Shown here piece by piece: positions 17,947 to 27,040 of a DNA stretch of 64,000 nucleotides. The notes below the pieces were generated by a model. That model made no database searches. It saw nothing but the letters and a program-made list of their open reading frames with translations, and had not been told where the DNA came from. The translations under genes and the position numbers were made by a program. The stretch's first letter is position 1. The number at the start of each line of letters is the position of its first letter. This DNA is from Candidatus Planktophila lacus (GTDB lineage: Bacteria > Actinomycetota > Actinomycetes > Nanopelagicales > Nanopelagicaceae), in NCBI RefSeq assembly GCF_002287925.1, contig NZ_CP016769.1:62001-126000 (forward strand), given 5' to 3'.

Positions 17947-19079
17947 GGCGTCACCCTAGAATCATCTAATAATCCGTGTATGCGACCAAATATAGTCTTA
18001 CGATCAAACTCACGTATTGTGTGCAATCTCGCGAGTACTCCAGCTTTTGTTAAATCAAATTCATTCCCGAGAACATACTGAAGTGCGTTTTCAAGAGTAA
18101 AGCCCGTCGTTACGCCACAGAGAATTCCGTCCACAAGATGATGAATGACTTGTTCACTTCCCGTACCGCAATTTGCAATTGAGGTTAGACCGGAAGACCT
18201 CGCTTCTAAAAGCGCGTATGACGTGGCCTCTATTTGACTATTTAGTACAAACACTTTCGACTGCTGATAAATCAAAGGTAGTTGCTCTTGATTTTTGAGT
18301 CCAAGAAAGGTGACATTAGCCTTTTGTTTGATGGCCAATGCTTGCAAGTCAGTAAAAAGTGGGCCATCTCCTACGATCGCTAATCTAAGCTTCAATTTTG
18401 CACAGACTGCAATCAACTCATCAATTTGCTTTACAGGAACAAGTCTAGAAACAGTGACCACATCGTAAATCTTTTCTACATTAGAGTCAGGTTGATAAAG
18501 TTTAGTGTCCACAGTATTCCCTATTTCAACAATCTTGCTTTCTTTAATACCCCATGAAAGACATAAATCCCTAAGATACGGTGCGGGAACTATTACCTTC
18601 TCAGATCTTTTTAACGATCTTGAAAAAAGATACCGAAGAAGTTTATATTTATAATTCAGATTAATTGTTTGAAAAGCAAATACATCAACTGATGTATAAC
18701 CCGAACTACAAGCGCGCTCCCAAACAATATCACCAGGTATTTTCGAAAAATATTTTGCTTTTCTTGATGCAAGAAAGGAACCAAAAAAAGTTTCCAAGAA
18801 TGCACCATTAGCCATCAATACATGCGAGGATCTAAAACTCTTTCCAATTTCATATGCAAGTCTAAAAGTTCTAAAAAAGATACTTGATCTCCTACTGAAT
18901 AAATTGATGACTACGAATTCTGATGATCGGAATTTAAGTCTTTGATATTCATGCGTAGATATAACATTAACTCTGATTTTTCTATCGGAGAGATATCCAG
19001 CAAATGCCTCAGAAAAAGTGGCAGGACCTCCAACATCCGGAGGGTATATTCCAGATACGATAGTTATCTCCTCGGGCAT
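17943..19079 (-). CDS. GT4 glycosyltransferase
   Basis: 378 residues. YPPDVGGPATFSEAFAGYL near the N-terminus is the GT4 GG loop, VVTVSRLVPVKQIDELI starts the donor domain and VLNSQIEATSYALLEARSSG replaces the canonical EGF motif with EATSYALLEA. First gene of a two-gene unit. TAAATT is 6 nt before the ATG, giving a likely leaderless message. Confidence 0.82.
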   Translation of the reverse strand: MPEEITIVSGIYPPDVGGPATFSEAFAGYLSDRKIRVNVISTHEYQRLKFRSSEFVVINLFSRRSSIFFRTFRLAYEIGKSFRSSHVLMANGAFLETFFGSFLASRKAKYFSKIPGDIVWERACSSGYTSVDVFAFQTINLNYKYKLLRYLFSRSLKRSEKVIVPAPYLRDLCLSWGIKESKIVEIGNTVDTKLYQPDSNVEKIYDVVTVSRLVPVKQIDELIAVCAKLKLRLAIVGDGPLFTDLQALAIKQKANVTFLGLKNQEQLPLIYQQSKVFVLNSQIEATSYALLEARSSGLTSIANCGTGSEQVIHHLVDGILCGVTTGFTLENALQYVLGNEFDLTKAGVLARLHTIREFDRKTIFGRIHGLLDDSRVTP

Positions 19080-19085
19080 AGGGAA

Positions 19086-19091
19086 AATTTA
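19086..19091 (-). promoter_or_regulatory. -10 box (TAAATT) for leaderless GT4 gene
   Basis: On the minus strand TAAATT ends 6 nt before the ATG at 19079, the same spacing seen for other leaderless genes in the window. Confidence 0.45.
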
Positions 19092-19196
19092 CCGCATCAA
19101 AAGATGTAAGAGCTAAAAACATGGATTTAGACTGAAGAATGTATCCACCTACTCATCGATGTACCAAAAAGCTACTCGGCACGGTTAGAATGAAGT

Positions 19197-21062
19197 ATGA
19201 ATAAGTCTATGAACTTCACTTCTCATCTAAAACAAGTCAAATTAGATTTACGTTCGAACACAGTAATTCGTTGCCTAAGAACCTTGTCACTCAAAGATCA
19301 AAAATTGGTATTCGCGGTTTTGCTTATTCAAGTTTTCCTAAGTTTACTCGATTTGGCCGGGGTAGTGATTGTTGGCCTATTGGGATCTCTAACGATCAGC
19401 GGAGTCGGCTCAAATCAGCCTGGCGATCGTGTTATTGCTTTCTTAAAATTCTTAAGATTATCAGATAATTCTTTTCAATTTCAGGTGGGAGCACTTGGAA
19501 TTCTGGCTGCAACTTTACTAACATCAAAAACACTTATTTCATTGTACTTTTCTAGACGGACACTTTATTTCTTGAGTCGTAGCGGAGCTAGACTATCTTC
19601 AATTTTACTTTCAAAATTGCTTGGGCAAAATTTATTGAAAATTCAAGAGAGATCTATCGCAGAAACCCTCTATGCAGTGACTCATGGAGTTTCAGTAATA
19701 AATATTGGCGTTATCGGAGCCGCTGTTTACTTAATATCGGATATTTCATTACTAATTATTCTAGGGGCGGGCCTGTTTGTAGTTGATACTACCATTGCAA
19801 TTTCAACTCTCTTAATGTTTACGTTAGTAGCATTCACGCTGTACAAAAGAATGCATGTTTCTATGAAAAATATGGGAGTAAATTTTGCAGATATCTCAGT
19901 AGTTAGAAGTGAAAGAATTACTGAAATTATGAATTCTTACAGAGAACTTGTTGTCAAAAACCGAAGAAGTTACTATTCAAATGAAGTTGCAAGAATGCAG
20001 ACGAAACTCGCTGACTTATCAGCGGGTATTTCATTTCTGTCAAACATAAGCAAGTATGTAATTGAATTGACAGTTGTTATTGGCTCATTAGTGATTGCAG
20101 CCGTCCAGTTCTCGACGCAAACAGCAACGCATGCAGTGGCTGTACTTTCAATCTTTTTGGCGGCCAGTACAAGAATAGCGCCAGCGGTCCTACGCGTACA
20201 GCAAGGATTATTACAAATGAAAGGAAGTATTGGAATTGCCGCCCCAACTCTGAAATTGCTTGAAGATTTAGGCAATGAAGAGTCGATTGAAAAAACTACA
20301 GATGAGATTGATTTCGAACATAAAGGGTTTGTTGCAAATGCATTATTGGAAAAAGTATCTCTGACCTATCCCGGTAAAGCAATGCCTGCGATATCAAATA
20401 TTGATCTAAAAATAGAAGAAGGCTCAATTATTGCGTTAGTTGGCCCTTCGGGTGCCGGAAAAACCACTCTAGTTGATGTCCTACTGGGAATTTTACAGCA
20501 AGAAAGTGGGACAGTCGCTATTTCTGGAATGGAACCTTTATTGGCCATTTCCAGTTGGCCTGGAGCGCTCGGCTATGTACCTCAGGATGTTGTGATTTCA
20601 AATGGAACAATTCGTGAGAATATCTGTATGGGATACCCAATAGATATTGCGACGGATGATCTAATCATCGAGGCCCTAGATATCGCACAATTAACTAACT
20701 TTGTCAGAAGCCTTCCACTAGGACTCGATACTCCCGTTGGTGATCGTGGAACGAAGATAAGTGGTGGACAAAGGCAGAGACTTGGAATCGCCCGCGCGAT
20801 GTTTACTAAACCACGCTTCCTGGTGCTGGATGAAGCTACTAGCGCTCTTGATGGAGAGACTGAAGCGAATATTGCAGATGCGATTCAAAATATGAAAGGT
20901 AAGGCGACCGTTATTATGATTGCTCACAGACTTTCTACAGTCCGCGAAGCAGACAAATTAATATATTTAGAGAATGGAAAAATAGTCGCGACGGGAACTT
21001 TTGAAGAGGTTAGACGAACCGTTCCAGATTTTGATCGACAAGCTCAGCTTATGGGGCTTTAA
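19197..21062 (+). CDS. ABC transporter, fused permease/ATPase, probable glycan-lipid flippase
   Basis: 621 residues. About 330 N-terminal residues hold hydrophobic spans (for example VLLIQVFLSLLDLAGVVIVG); the ATPase follows with Walker A GPSGAGKTTLVD near 416, signature SGGQRQRLGIARAM near 521 and Walker B FLVLDEATSALD near 541, then the switch region MIAHRLSTV. The layout matches MsbA/PglK-type half transporters, which act as dimers. In a glycan locus it most likely flips an undecaprenyl-linked oligosaccharide. TAGAAT sits 5 nt before the ATG. A broken epimerase gene begins at the base after its stop. Confidence 0.82.
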   Translation: MNKSMNFTSHLKQVKLDLRSNTVIRCLRTLSLKDQKLVFAVLLIQVFLSLLDLAGVVIVGLLGSLTISGVGSNQPGDRVIAFLKFLRLSDNSFQFQVGALGILAATLLTSKTLISLYFSRRTLYFLSRSGARLSSILLSKLLGQNLLKIQERSIAETLYAVTHGVSVINIGVIGAAVYLISDISLLIILGAGLFVVDTTIAISTLLMFTLVAFTLYKRMHVSMKNMGVNFADISVVRSERITEIMNSYRELVVKNRRSYYSNEVARMQTKLADLSAGISFLSNISKYVIELTVVIGSLVIAAVQFSTQTATHAVAVLSIFLAASTRIAPAVLRVQQGLLQMKGSIGIAAPTLKLLEDLGNEESIEKTTDEIDFEHKGFVANALLEKVSLTYPGKAMPAISNIDLKIEEGSIIALVGPSGAGKTTLVDVLLGILQQESGTVAISGMEPLLAISSWPGALGYVPQDVVISNGTIRENICMGYPIDIATDDLIIEALDIAQLTNFVRSLPLGLDTPVGDRGTKISGGQRQRLGIARAMFTKPRFLVLDEATSALDGETEANIADAIQNMKGKATVIMIAHRLSTVREADKLIYLENGKIVATGTFEEVRRTVPDFDRQAQLMGL

Positions 21063-21246
21063 GTGACAAAGCGGCTAGTCACTGGAGGGGCTGGATACAT
21101 AGGTTGCCACCTTGTGCGAGCAATACAATCATCAAACCTAGAAGAAGTAATTATTGAATTACAAGTTAATTGATACGATTCCTAGAGGTTGTCTTTATAC
21201 ACGAGTGACATTTCAAATCGTGAATTCTTAAAAATATTGAAAGGTC
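21063..21246 (+). pseudogene. GalE-like epimerase remnant, frameshifted and truncated
   Basis: A GTG frame starting directly after the ABC transporter stop encodes RLVTGGAGYIGCHLVRAI, the N-terminal NAD-binding segment of UDP-glucose 4-epimerases, and stops at 21171-21173 after 36 codons. Similarity then continues in other frames: DTIPRGCLYT, then SDISNREFLKILKGL (compare GDIRDREFL of epimerases), until it meets the convergent glycosyltransferase. The rest of the gene is missing. It shows that an epimerase once followed the flippase. Confidence 0.7.
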
Positions 21247-22173
21247 TTATCTGTAACTATTCGAAGCCATTAACTTTAGAATTTTTCTTATGATTGAAGA
21301 CTTTCGAATTAGAAAGCGCGTATATCGTATCAATATAAAACGATTAACATTGTACGTATTCCAATACGCATTAATTAGTGCAGGATTTATATAGAGCTTA
21401 GAATCAGGAATCTTTAAATGGAGGTCAACGTGTTCGCTTACCAAAGCACCGGTTCTATCCCACGAGTCGTAGTTATGGTCAAAGAATATAGCCGACTTGT
21501 AAATCCCAAAACCACCAAATGCAGAATCTACCTGGATCCAAGGTAATGACTTCGGAATTCTTCTCATCTTTGAATAAATCGTAGACTTTCGAATTTTATT
21601 TCTATTAAGTAGAGATCTCAAATTCTTGAAAAAGAAATGCTTATTGCTTTCATTCATAAAGGCAGTTCTTTTGTTGTGTAATTCCGCGAAACAGTCGCCG
21701 TCTTGCCAATCTTTACAACGGAGTGCATAAATATCTGAATAACCACCTAATTGATTAGAAAAACATGCGTCCCAAACTATTTCATCCTGAAAGCAACTTG
21801 AAACTCCAATTTCACTGATTTTGGAATTCATTCCGTCAAGATCGGCAACTATGACGTAACTTAGGTTTTTCTTTGAATATTCTCCCCTGATGTGATTGAC
21901 ATAAGTATTACGGCAATACCTCAATCTTTCAATGCGGTTAGGAATGTCAGGTGAAAGCGTTCCTAAAGTTACGTAAGAAAAGTTTGGTATCGTCTTCGAA
22001 AGGGAGTTCAAAGTTTGTAATGTCGAATCTGATGAATCAGATTCGACTAAGAAAACATCGACCTCAGAAAAATACGTAAGAGCGCTTAAAACTCGCTTCA
22101 GTTCATTTTCAAGAACGGAAGCCACGTTTGAAACAGTCCCAACCAATAGAACCTTACCCGTGCTCATTTGCAA
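21247..22173 (-). CDS. Glycosyltransferase, GT69/CAP59-like
   Basis: 308 residues. FLVESDSSDSTLQTL near 41-55, ERLRYCRNTYVNHI and YVIVADLDGMNSKI resemble the GT69 (CAP59/CMT1) alpha-mannosyltransferase pattern also found in bacterial GT-A proteins. Two start codons are possible (ATG 22173 and ATG 22167); a TAGGAT box lies 8 nt before the first, inside the 18-nt gap to the helicase gene. Activity is inferred from fold only. Confidence 0.6.
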   Translation of the reverse strand: MQMSTGKVLLVGTVSNVASVLENELKRVLSALTYFSEVDVFLVESDSSDSTLQTLNSLSKTIPNFSYVTLGTLSPDIPNRIERLRYCRNTYVNHIRGEYSKKNLSYVIVADLDGMNSKISEIGVSSCFQDEIVWDACFSNQLGGYSDIYALRCKDWQDGDCFAELHNKRTAFMNESNKHFFFKNLRSLLNRNKIRKSTIYSKMRRIPKSLPWIQVDSAFGGFGIYKSAIFFDHNYDSWDRTGALVSEHVDLHLKIPDSKLYINPALINAYWNTYNVNRFILIRYTRFLIRKSSIIRKILKLMASNSYR

Positions 22174-22191
22174 ATATCCTAGAAGTATTTC

Positions 22192-24225
22192 TTATCTAGG
22201 ACGGCGGCGACGCTCAGACGAATTAGGCCGAGGTTTTCTAGAGCCACGGGACGGTCCCTTGCTTTCTACAACTGGCGTGACATAAGGAATTCCCGAAGGT
22301 TCTTGAGCGCCAGTGATTCTCATTAAATCTTGATCTAACGGTTTAACGCCTACAAACTTAGGAGTAACTCCAGCGCGCGTGGTAAGCCCCCCAACAGATT
22401 TCTGCTGTTTAGTTGTTGCCAGAGTAACAACCGCACCGGCTTCTCCCGCACGAGCAGTACGTCCTGAACGGTGTAGATAATCTTTATGGTCGGTAGGTGC
22501 GTCAACATGTACAACAAGAGAGATGCCATCCACGTGAATACCACGCGCTGCCACATCTGTTGCTACTAGTGCAGCATTTGCCTGCTGCTTGAACAATGCA
22601 AGTGTCCGAGTACGCACTGCCTGTGACTTGCCACCGTGAAGTGCTCCTACAGGAACACCCGCATGCGCAAGTTTGTCAGCAAGACGATCTGCGCCACGTT
22701 GAGTTTTTACGAAAAGAATCGTCTTTCCATTGCGTGCTGCAATCTGATTTGTGATGTCATCTTTATCGCCAGGGTGCATCACGAGAACGTAGTGCTCCAT
22801 TGTTGAAACAGATGCTCGGTCATTTTGTAGAGAATGAGTCTTAGGATTATTTAAGTACTGACGAACCAAAGCATCGACACCTCGATCAAGAGTGGCAGAG
22901 AAGAGAAGTCGCTGACCATTTGGTTTAGCTTGGTCAAGAATTTCTTTAACAACTGGCAAGAAGCCCATGTCGGCCATTTGATCGGCCTCATCGAGAACCG
23001 TGATTTCAAGGTCATCAAGTTGCACTTCGCCTTTGTTGAGCAAGTCAATTAGTCGTCCAGGAGTTGCAACGAGAATCGCTGTTGCTTTACGCATTGCAGT
23101 TATCTGTTTGGCATAAGGCATTCCACCTGCGATAACTACTGAATCATGACCGATTGCGCGGGCGAGAGGGGTTAGAACCTCATCAATTTGCTGGGCAAGT
23201 TCGCGAGTTGGTGTTAGAACTAAAGCCAATGGCCTATGTGGCTTAGCTGCTTTCCCACTGATATTTGTGAGCAAAGCAAGGCCAAAAGCAAGGGTTTTAC
23301 CTGATCCGGTTTGTCCGCGGCCAAGGATGTCGTGACCGGCAAGTGCGTCAGGAAGTGTTGCAATCTGAATTGGGAATGGATTTGTGATGCCTTGGGCGTT
23401 CAGTGCATTAGCAAGTGCCGGTGCGATACCCAAATCACGGAAAGTAGTTGTTACTTCAGATAAAGGTGTTGCATCAATCAAATTAGCATCAGCTAAGTTT
23501 GCAGAGATGTAATTGTCATCTGCACCGAAATCGACAGCTGCGTTGTTATGAGTCTTGAATGCTTTGCGATCATCGCGGGCATAAGCAGGTGAATCGTTGC
23601 GGCGATCACGAACTGGCTTGGCAGGACGTTCGGCACGGTAGTTCGATGCTGAAACATCTGGTGCAGATTTATGTTTTGCAAAAGTTTGCTTTGATGGTGC
23701 CCCTGGCTTGTATTTCTCGCGCTTGCCAGGAATAAAGTTTGGACGCCCATCATCTGTGCGGGCAACACGTTCTTTAGCTGCATCGCGACGAGTTGTTGGA
23801 CGAGTATCTGGTTTCTTGAATTCTGGACGTGCCGTTCGCTCGTTACGATCTGAAACAAATTTCTTTGCACGTGATTCTGGCTTAACAATTTCTTCACGAA
23901 CTTCGCGTGGCTTTGATGCTGTCTTTTCTTGGTATCGCTTTGCTCGCATCTTTGAGCGTTCTGTTAAACGAGCATCTTTCTTAGAAAGAGTTGATGTGTC
24001 GATATCTGAATAACGTTTTGTTGATGGCCTGCTAGCCGGCTTAGAAGAAGCGGCTTTAAATGGTTTTGCTGCTGTGCCTTTACGTGCTGATTTTTCTGCA
24101 ATTGTGTGGCGTGGCTTTGAAACTGGGGTTCCAGCAGAAGACTTCTTGGCGCGGGGCTTGCCGGCTTTGGCAGATGCTGCTCTGCGGGCTTTTCCGGGCG
24201 CGGTTGTACGTGGCTGTAGAGACAT
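22192..24225 (-). CDS. DEAD-box ATP-dependent RNA helicase with long basic N-terminus
   Basis: 677 residues from ATG 24225. The first ~240 residues are Lys/Arg/Ala/Ser-rich and probably disordered and RNA-binding. The core follows: FRDLGIAPALANAL and NPFPIQ (Q motif), GQTGSGKT near 305 (motif I), PTRELAQQ (Ia), LDEADQM near 411 (motif II), SATLDRG (motif III), VATDVAARGI (motif V) and HRSGRTARAG near 586 (motif VI). Such enzymes unwind rRNA and mRNA structure, especially in the cold. A TTG at 24252 would add nine residues; I prefer the ATG. Its base composition is that of the core genome, unlike the AT-rich genes on both sides. Confidence 0.9.
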   Translation of the reverse strand: MSLQPRTTAPGKARRAASAKAGKPRAKKSSAGTPVSKPRHTIAEKSARKGTAAKPFKAASSKPASRPSTKRYSDIDTSTLSKKDARLTERSKMRAKRYQEKTASKPREVREEIVKPESRAKKFVSDRNERTARPEFKKPDTRPTTRRDAAKERVARTDDGRPNFIPGKREKYKPGAPSKQTFAKHKSAPDVSASNYRAERPAKPVRDRRNDSPAYARDDRKAFKTHNNAAVDFGADDNYISANLADANLIDATPLSEVTTTFRDLGIAPALANALNAQGITNPFPIQIATLPDALAGHDILGRGQTGSGKTLAFGLALLTNISGKAAKPHRPLALVLTPTRELAQQIDEVLTPLARAIGHDSVVIAGGMPYAKQITAMRKATAILVATPGRLIDLLNKGEVQLDDLEITVLDEADQMADMGFLPVVKEILDQAKPNGQRLLFSATLDRGVDALVRQYLNNPKTHSLQNDRASVSTMEHYVLVMHPGDKDDITNQIAARNGKTILFVKTQRGADRLADKLAHAGVPVGALHGGKSQAVRTRTLALFKQQANAALVATDVAARGIHVDGISLVVHVDAPTDHKDYLHRSGRTARAGEAGAVVTLATTKQQKSVGGLTTRAGVTPKFVGVKPLDQDLMRITGAQEPSGIPYVTPVVESKGPSRGSRKPRPNSSERRRRPR

Positions 24226-24568
24226 AGAAATGCATACCAATCGAGACGACAAGCGCGTCTCGGGTATGGCCTCGAATGGGCCAGGGCGGTGATAAGACTC
24301 GCAAGTAAGTGGCCATCTGGCTCACTTTGGGGGGAAGTTCATCGATGCGGGGCGCGTCGATGAACATAGGGTAGCGCAATCTATAAAGATCTCCAAAATC
24401 TCTAAAAAGTGATCATGAGAGCCAGTTTTACATGAATTGTTGCCGTGGTGCGCATCGAGATTCGCTACTTAGTGGCGAGTAGGTTTATTGGCCGTCTTGT
24501 TTTAACCTTACATAGTGGAAATCAGACCATGCAATTAAAATTTTCCCCAATTATAGGCGTAGTTGTAG
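24226..24568. other. 343-nt intergenic region with structured helicase leader
   Basis: No gene is seen. Two perfect inverted repeats lie upstream of the helicase start: CGAGACG/CGTCTCG (24242-24262, 7-bp stem, 7-nt loop) and GTTCATCGA/TCGATGAAC (24337-24365, 9-bp stem, 11-nt loop). TATAGA-like -10 sequences occur further upstream on the minus strand around 24380-24390. A long structured leader before a DEAD-box helicase recalls cold-shock leaders. The part next to the FkbM gene (about 24420-24568) is AT-rich with no Shine-Dalgarno or clear promoter. Confidence 0.5.
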
Positions 24569-25366
24569 ATGAGTGACTTTGTGACGCTGAGTTGCCCTGC
24601 TGAGCTCCAATTTCTTCGCCCAGTAATTGTTGAAGACCTTTGCAGAGTGGGGAATTTGTCTGACGGTGGCTATGCCATGACCCTTTCTGCCATCGAAGGA
24701 TGCAATCGCTTTATTTCTCTGGGTCTTGGTGAGAATTGGTCATTCGAAAAATCAGTTTCCAAGCTCAAACCGAATGCAACAATAGATATTTTTGACCATA
24801 CAGTTTCCCTTACTTTCTTTGCAAGGAAGGCGTTGAAGGGATTAGTTAAATTTCTTTTATTTCAAGATTCGAAAGAGAATCTTCTGGAACGGTTTAGTAG
24901 ATTGAGAAGCTATTATTTTTTTTGGATTAAGAATAATAAGAATAATCACCATAAAATTAAAATTTCGAGAAATTCTCTGGAAGAAGCTTTATCGAACTAC
25001 TCAACAGCCGAAGTGTTTGGACTTAAAATTGATATTGAAGGTTCAGAATGGGAAATTTTGGATTTGATTGCCGAGAATCAAGCCAGATTTGAATTTATAT
25101 TAATCGAAGTCCATGAATTTGATCGACACACTGATCAATTGAAGTCTTTTCTCAACGTTCTATCTGACAGTTTCGTTCTTGCCCATCTCCATGCCAACAA
25201 TTTTGAAAATTTGGGAAGCAACGGATTTCCCAGAGTCTTTGAGATCACTTTGCTAAAGTCGCCAGGAGCCACAAATCCAGCTGGCTACCGGAGCGAACTG
25301 CCGATTCCTGGCTTGGATGTTCCGAATGCCAAAAATCGACCGGATTTCCTTATCAAGTTTCAGTAA
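24569..25366 (+). CDS. FkbM-family SAM-dependent methyltransferase
   Basis: 265 residues. FISLGLGENWSFE at 48-60 is the SAM loop and GLKIDIEGSEWEIL at 151-164 is the FkbM hallmark. AT-rich codon use like the glycan island, although the island seems interrupted by the helicase. A related FkbM gene lies at 7802. It probably O-methylates a surface sugar. Stand-alone gene, no good ribosome site visible. Confidence 0.72.
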   Translation: MSDFVTLSCPAELQFLRPVIVEDLCRVGNLSDGGYAMTLSAIEGCNRFISLGLGENWSFEKSVSKLKPNATIDIFDHTVSLTFFARKALKGLVKFLLFQDSKENLLERFSRLRSYYFFWIKNNKNNHHKIKISRNSLEEALSNYSTAEVFGLKIDIEGSEWEILDLIAENQARFEFILIEVHEFDRHTDQLKSFLNVLSDSFVLAHLHANNFENLGSNGFPRVFEITLLKSPGATNPAGYRSELPIPGLDVPNAKNRPDFLIKFQ

Positions 25367-25499
25367 ATGCACTGTCTTGCTGGTGAAATGTCCGTTTTGT
25401 CCCTTCCCCGCTACATATAGGGCTAGGATTCGTAGAAGGCTATAGAGGCACCGACGGGTGTCGCTGAAGTACAAAACCGGTTAAGAAGGAAGTCCCAAA

Positions 25500-26867
25500 G
25501 TGGCATTTAAGAAGTCTGCAGCCTCTGCAGGTCCTCGTGTGTGGACCGTCGCAGAGCTCGGTGCTTTCTACACAGAGCACCGTTCAGAGCTTCTCGCCCA
25601 CGCTAATCGCGTCCTAAAGGATTCCGCTAAGGCTGAAGAAATCACCCAAGATGCCTTGATTAAGTTCATGCTTGCTGCTCCAGAACTTGAATCAAAAGAT
25701 CATGCACTTTCTTATTTGCACCGCACCATCGAAAACCTCTGCATCGACTTGTTCCGCCTTGAAGGTCGTCGCCCTAACCTTGTGGTTATCGACGATGCCC
25801 AGGCTGAGGTTGAAGCTGCATGGCAGGTAGACGGGGATCATTCACAAGCTATTTCTGCTGCAGAAGATGCAGCAATCATTCGTCAGGCTTTGGCACTTCT
25901 TTCTCCTGCAGAGCGCGCAGCGCTTGTTATGTGGGAAATGGAAGGCCGTTCAACAGAGGAAATCGCAGCAGAACTTGGAATCAAGGAATCTGCAGTGCGC
26001 CACACTGTTTCTCGCGCTCGCACATCACTTCGCCGCGTGCTTTCAGAGCTCGTTATCGACGAAGAGCGTGGCCTAACAGCGCTTGACATGCTTTCTACTA
26101 CTTACAAGAAGGCAGCAGAGCTTGCCCAGAAATCTTCCAAGGTTGCTCTTTCACTCCTATTAGTTGTCACCGCTTTCCTTGGCTTTAACGCAATGACCGG
26201 CCGCGAAGGAGTATCGATTACTCCTTCTGCTCCATCAGAGATCGCATCTGGCCCAGTTGCTGGCTCATCTGATGCGGTTGCTCCAGTTGAGGCAAGCACT
26301 CCAACACCTTCTATTTCAATGCCAGCTAAGAAGTCCAGCACCATGGTCTCAGGCGTGGCAATCAAGTCAGCCAAGCTGGTCTTCCCAGGCTTGGACGAAA
26401 AGGGCATCCCAACAGGTTTCACTGTTGCGACCCAGGACGGCACCCCAGGCACCATCCGCGTAAATAAAAATACGCCGGTAGCCACTGAAGCCGGAACAGA
26501 GTTGACCACCCAGGCCATAACAGCGGTCGGTGGCCCAAATGTGATGATCTCTCAGAGCATCACAGTGGATGGCAACGGCACCACTTACCTCGTAAATGGG
26601 GTTTCAGCTGGTGTTGCAGGAAGCTGGACCCCACTCAACCTAGGCGCCACAACTGCCGATTTTGAGCGGATGTCCAACGGGCAGTACCTTGTGACCGTTA
26701 GAATTCTCGTAGTCTCAACCCCAACTTCAGAGTTCTATATTCCCGTGGGCAACCGCGGCTTCGACCTAACAGGTCCTATCAAGTCGATTACAACTCGACT
26801 AGTTCTTAATGCAGGCAAGACACAAATTTTGGCTCAGTCAATTCTTGTGACTGAAGACAAGAAGTAA
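25500..26867 (+). CDS. ECF-like sigma factor fused to a transmembrane anchor and extracytoplasmic domain
   Basis: 455 residues, GTG start with AAGAAGGAAG upstream. Sigma region 2 spans about 22-90 (AEEITQDALIKFML, ALSYLHRTIENLCIDLFR) and region 4 about 125-182, with the helix-turn-helix STEEIAAELGIKESAVRHTVSRAR. A hydrophobic span VALSLLLVVTAFLGF at about 215-229 follows, then a Ser/Pro/Thr linker (about 238-300) and a beta-rich domain to the end. So the DNA-binding part faces the cytoplasm and the tail should be outside. Ordinary ECF sigma factors end at about 180-200. Codon choice is strongly biased (AAG for Lys), as in the next gene. It lies directly upstream of the S-layer-like gene. Confidence 0.8.
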   Translation: MAFKKSAASAGPRVWTVAELGAFYTEHRSELLAHANRVLKDSAKAEEITQDALIKFMLAAPELESKDHALSYLHRTIENLCIDLFRLEGRRPNLVVIDDAQAEVEAAWQVDGDHSQAISAAEDAAIIRQALALLSPAERAALVMWEMEGRSTEEIAAELGIKESAVRHTVSRARTSLRRVLSELVIDEERGLTALDMLSTTYKKAAELAQKSSKVALSLLLVVTAFLGFNAMTGREGVSITPSAPSEIASGPVAGSSDAVAPVEASTPTPSISMPAKKSSTMVSGVAIKSAKLVFPGLDEKGIPTGFTVATQDGTPGTIRVNKNTPVATEAGTELTTQAITAVGGPNVMISQSITVDGNGTTYLVNGVSAGVAGSWTPLNLGATTADFERMSNGQYLVTVRILVVSTPTSEFYIPVGNRGFDLTGPIKSITTRLVLNAGKTQILAQSILVTEDKK

Positions 26868-27040
26868 AAGGTAAAAAGGTGAAGCACGTGAAATTTCACC
26901 TAAATAGATTTCTCCGTCGCGTCCGGATACACGGCGGGGAATTTGATACATCAGCACGTGCGATGTATCGAGAAGGAGTGACTAGTTCACTCCGAGCCGA
27001 CCTACGGATCGTCCGTAGATCGACTATCGAAAGGAAACAA
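26868..27040 (+). promoter_or_regulatory. Hairpin-rich 5' leader of the S-layer-like gene
   Basis: Between the sigma stop and ATG 27041 lie a 12-bp palindrome GTGAAATTTCAC (26888-26899) and three perfect inverted repeats in series: GATACATC/GATGTATC (26945-26969, 9-nt loop), GGAGTGA/TCACTCC (26975-26993, 5-nt loop) and CTACGGA/TCCGTAG (27002-27018, 3-nt loop). AAGGA at 27031-27035 is the ribosome site. Serial hairpins at the 5' end stabilise mRNA in known S-layer leaders. No intrinsic terminator separates it from the sigma gene, so readthrough is possible. Confidence 0.6.

Noticed and set aside
22192-24252. TTG start at 24252 for the helicase
   Set aside because: Overlaps the leader hairpin, has no ribosome site, and an ATG nine codons later starts the basic region.
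26879-27040. N-terminal extension of the S-layer-like ORF (54 extra residues)
   Set aside because: It would bury a good signal peptide, contains His and many Arg unlike the rest, and its DNA is made of inverted repeats; a clear AAGGA precedes ATG 27041.
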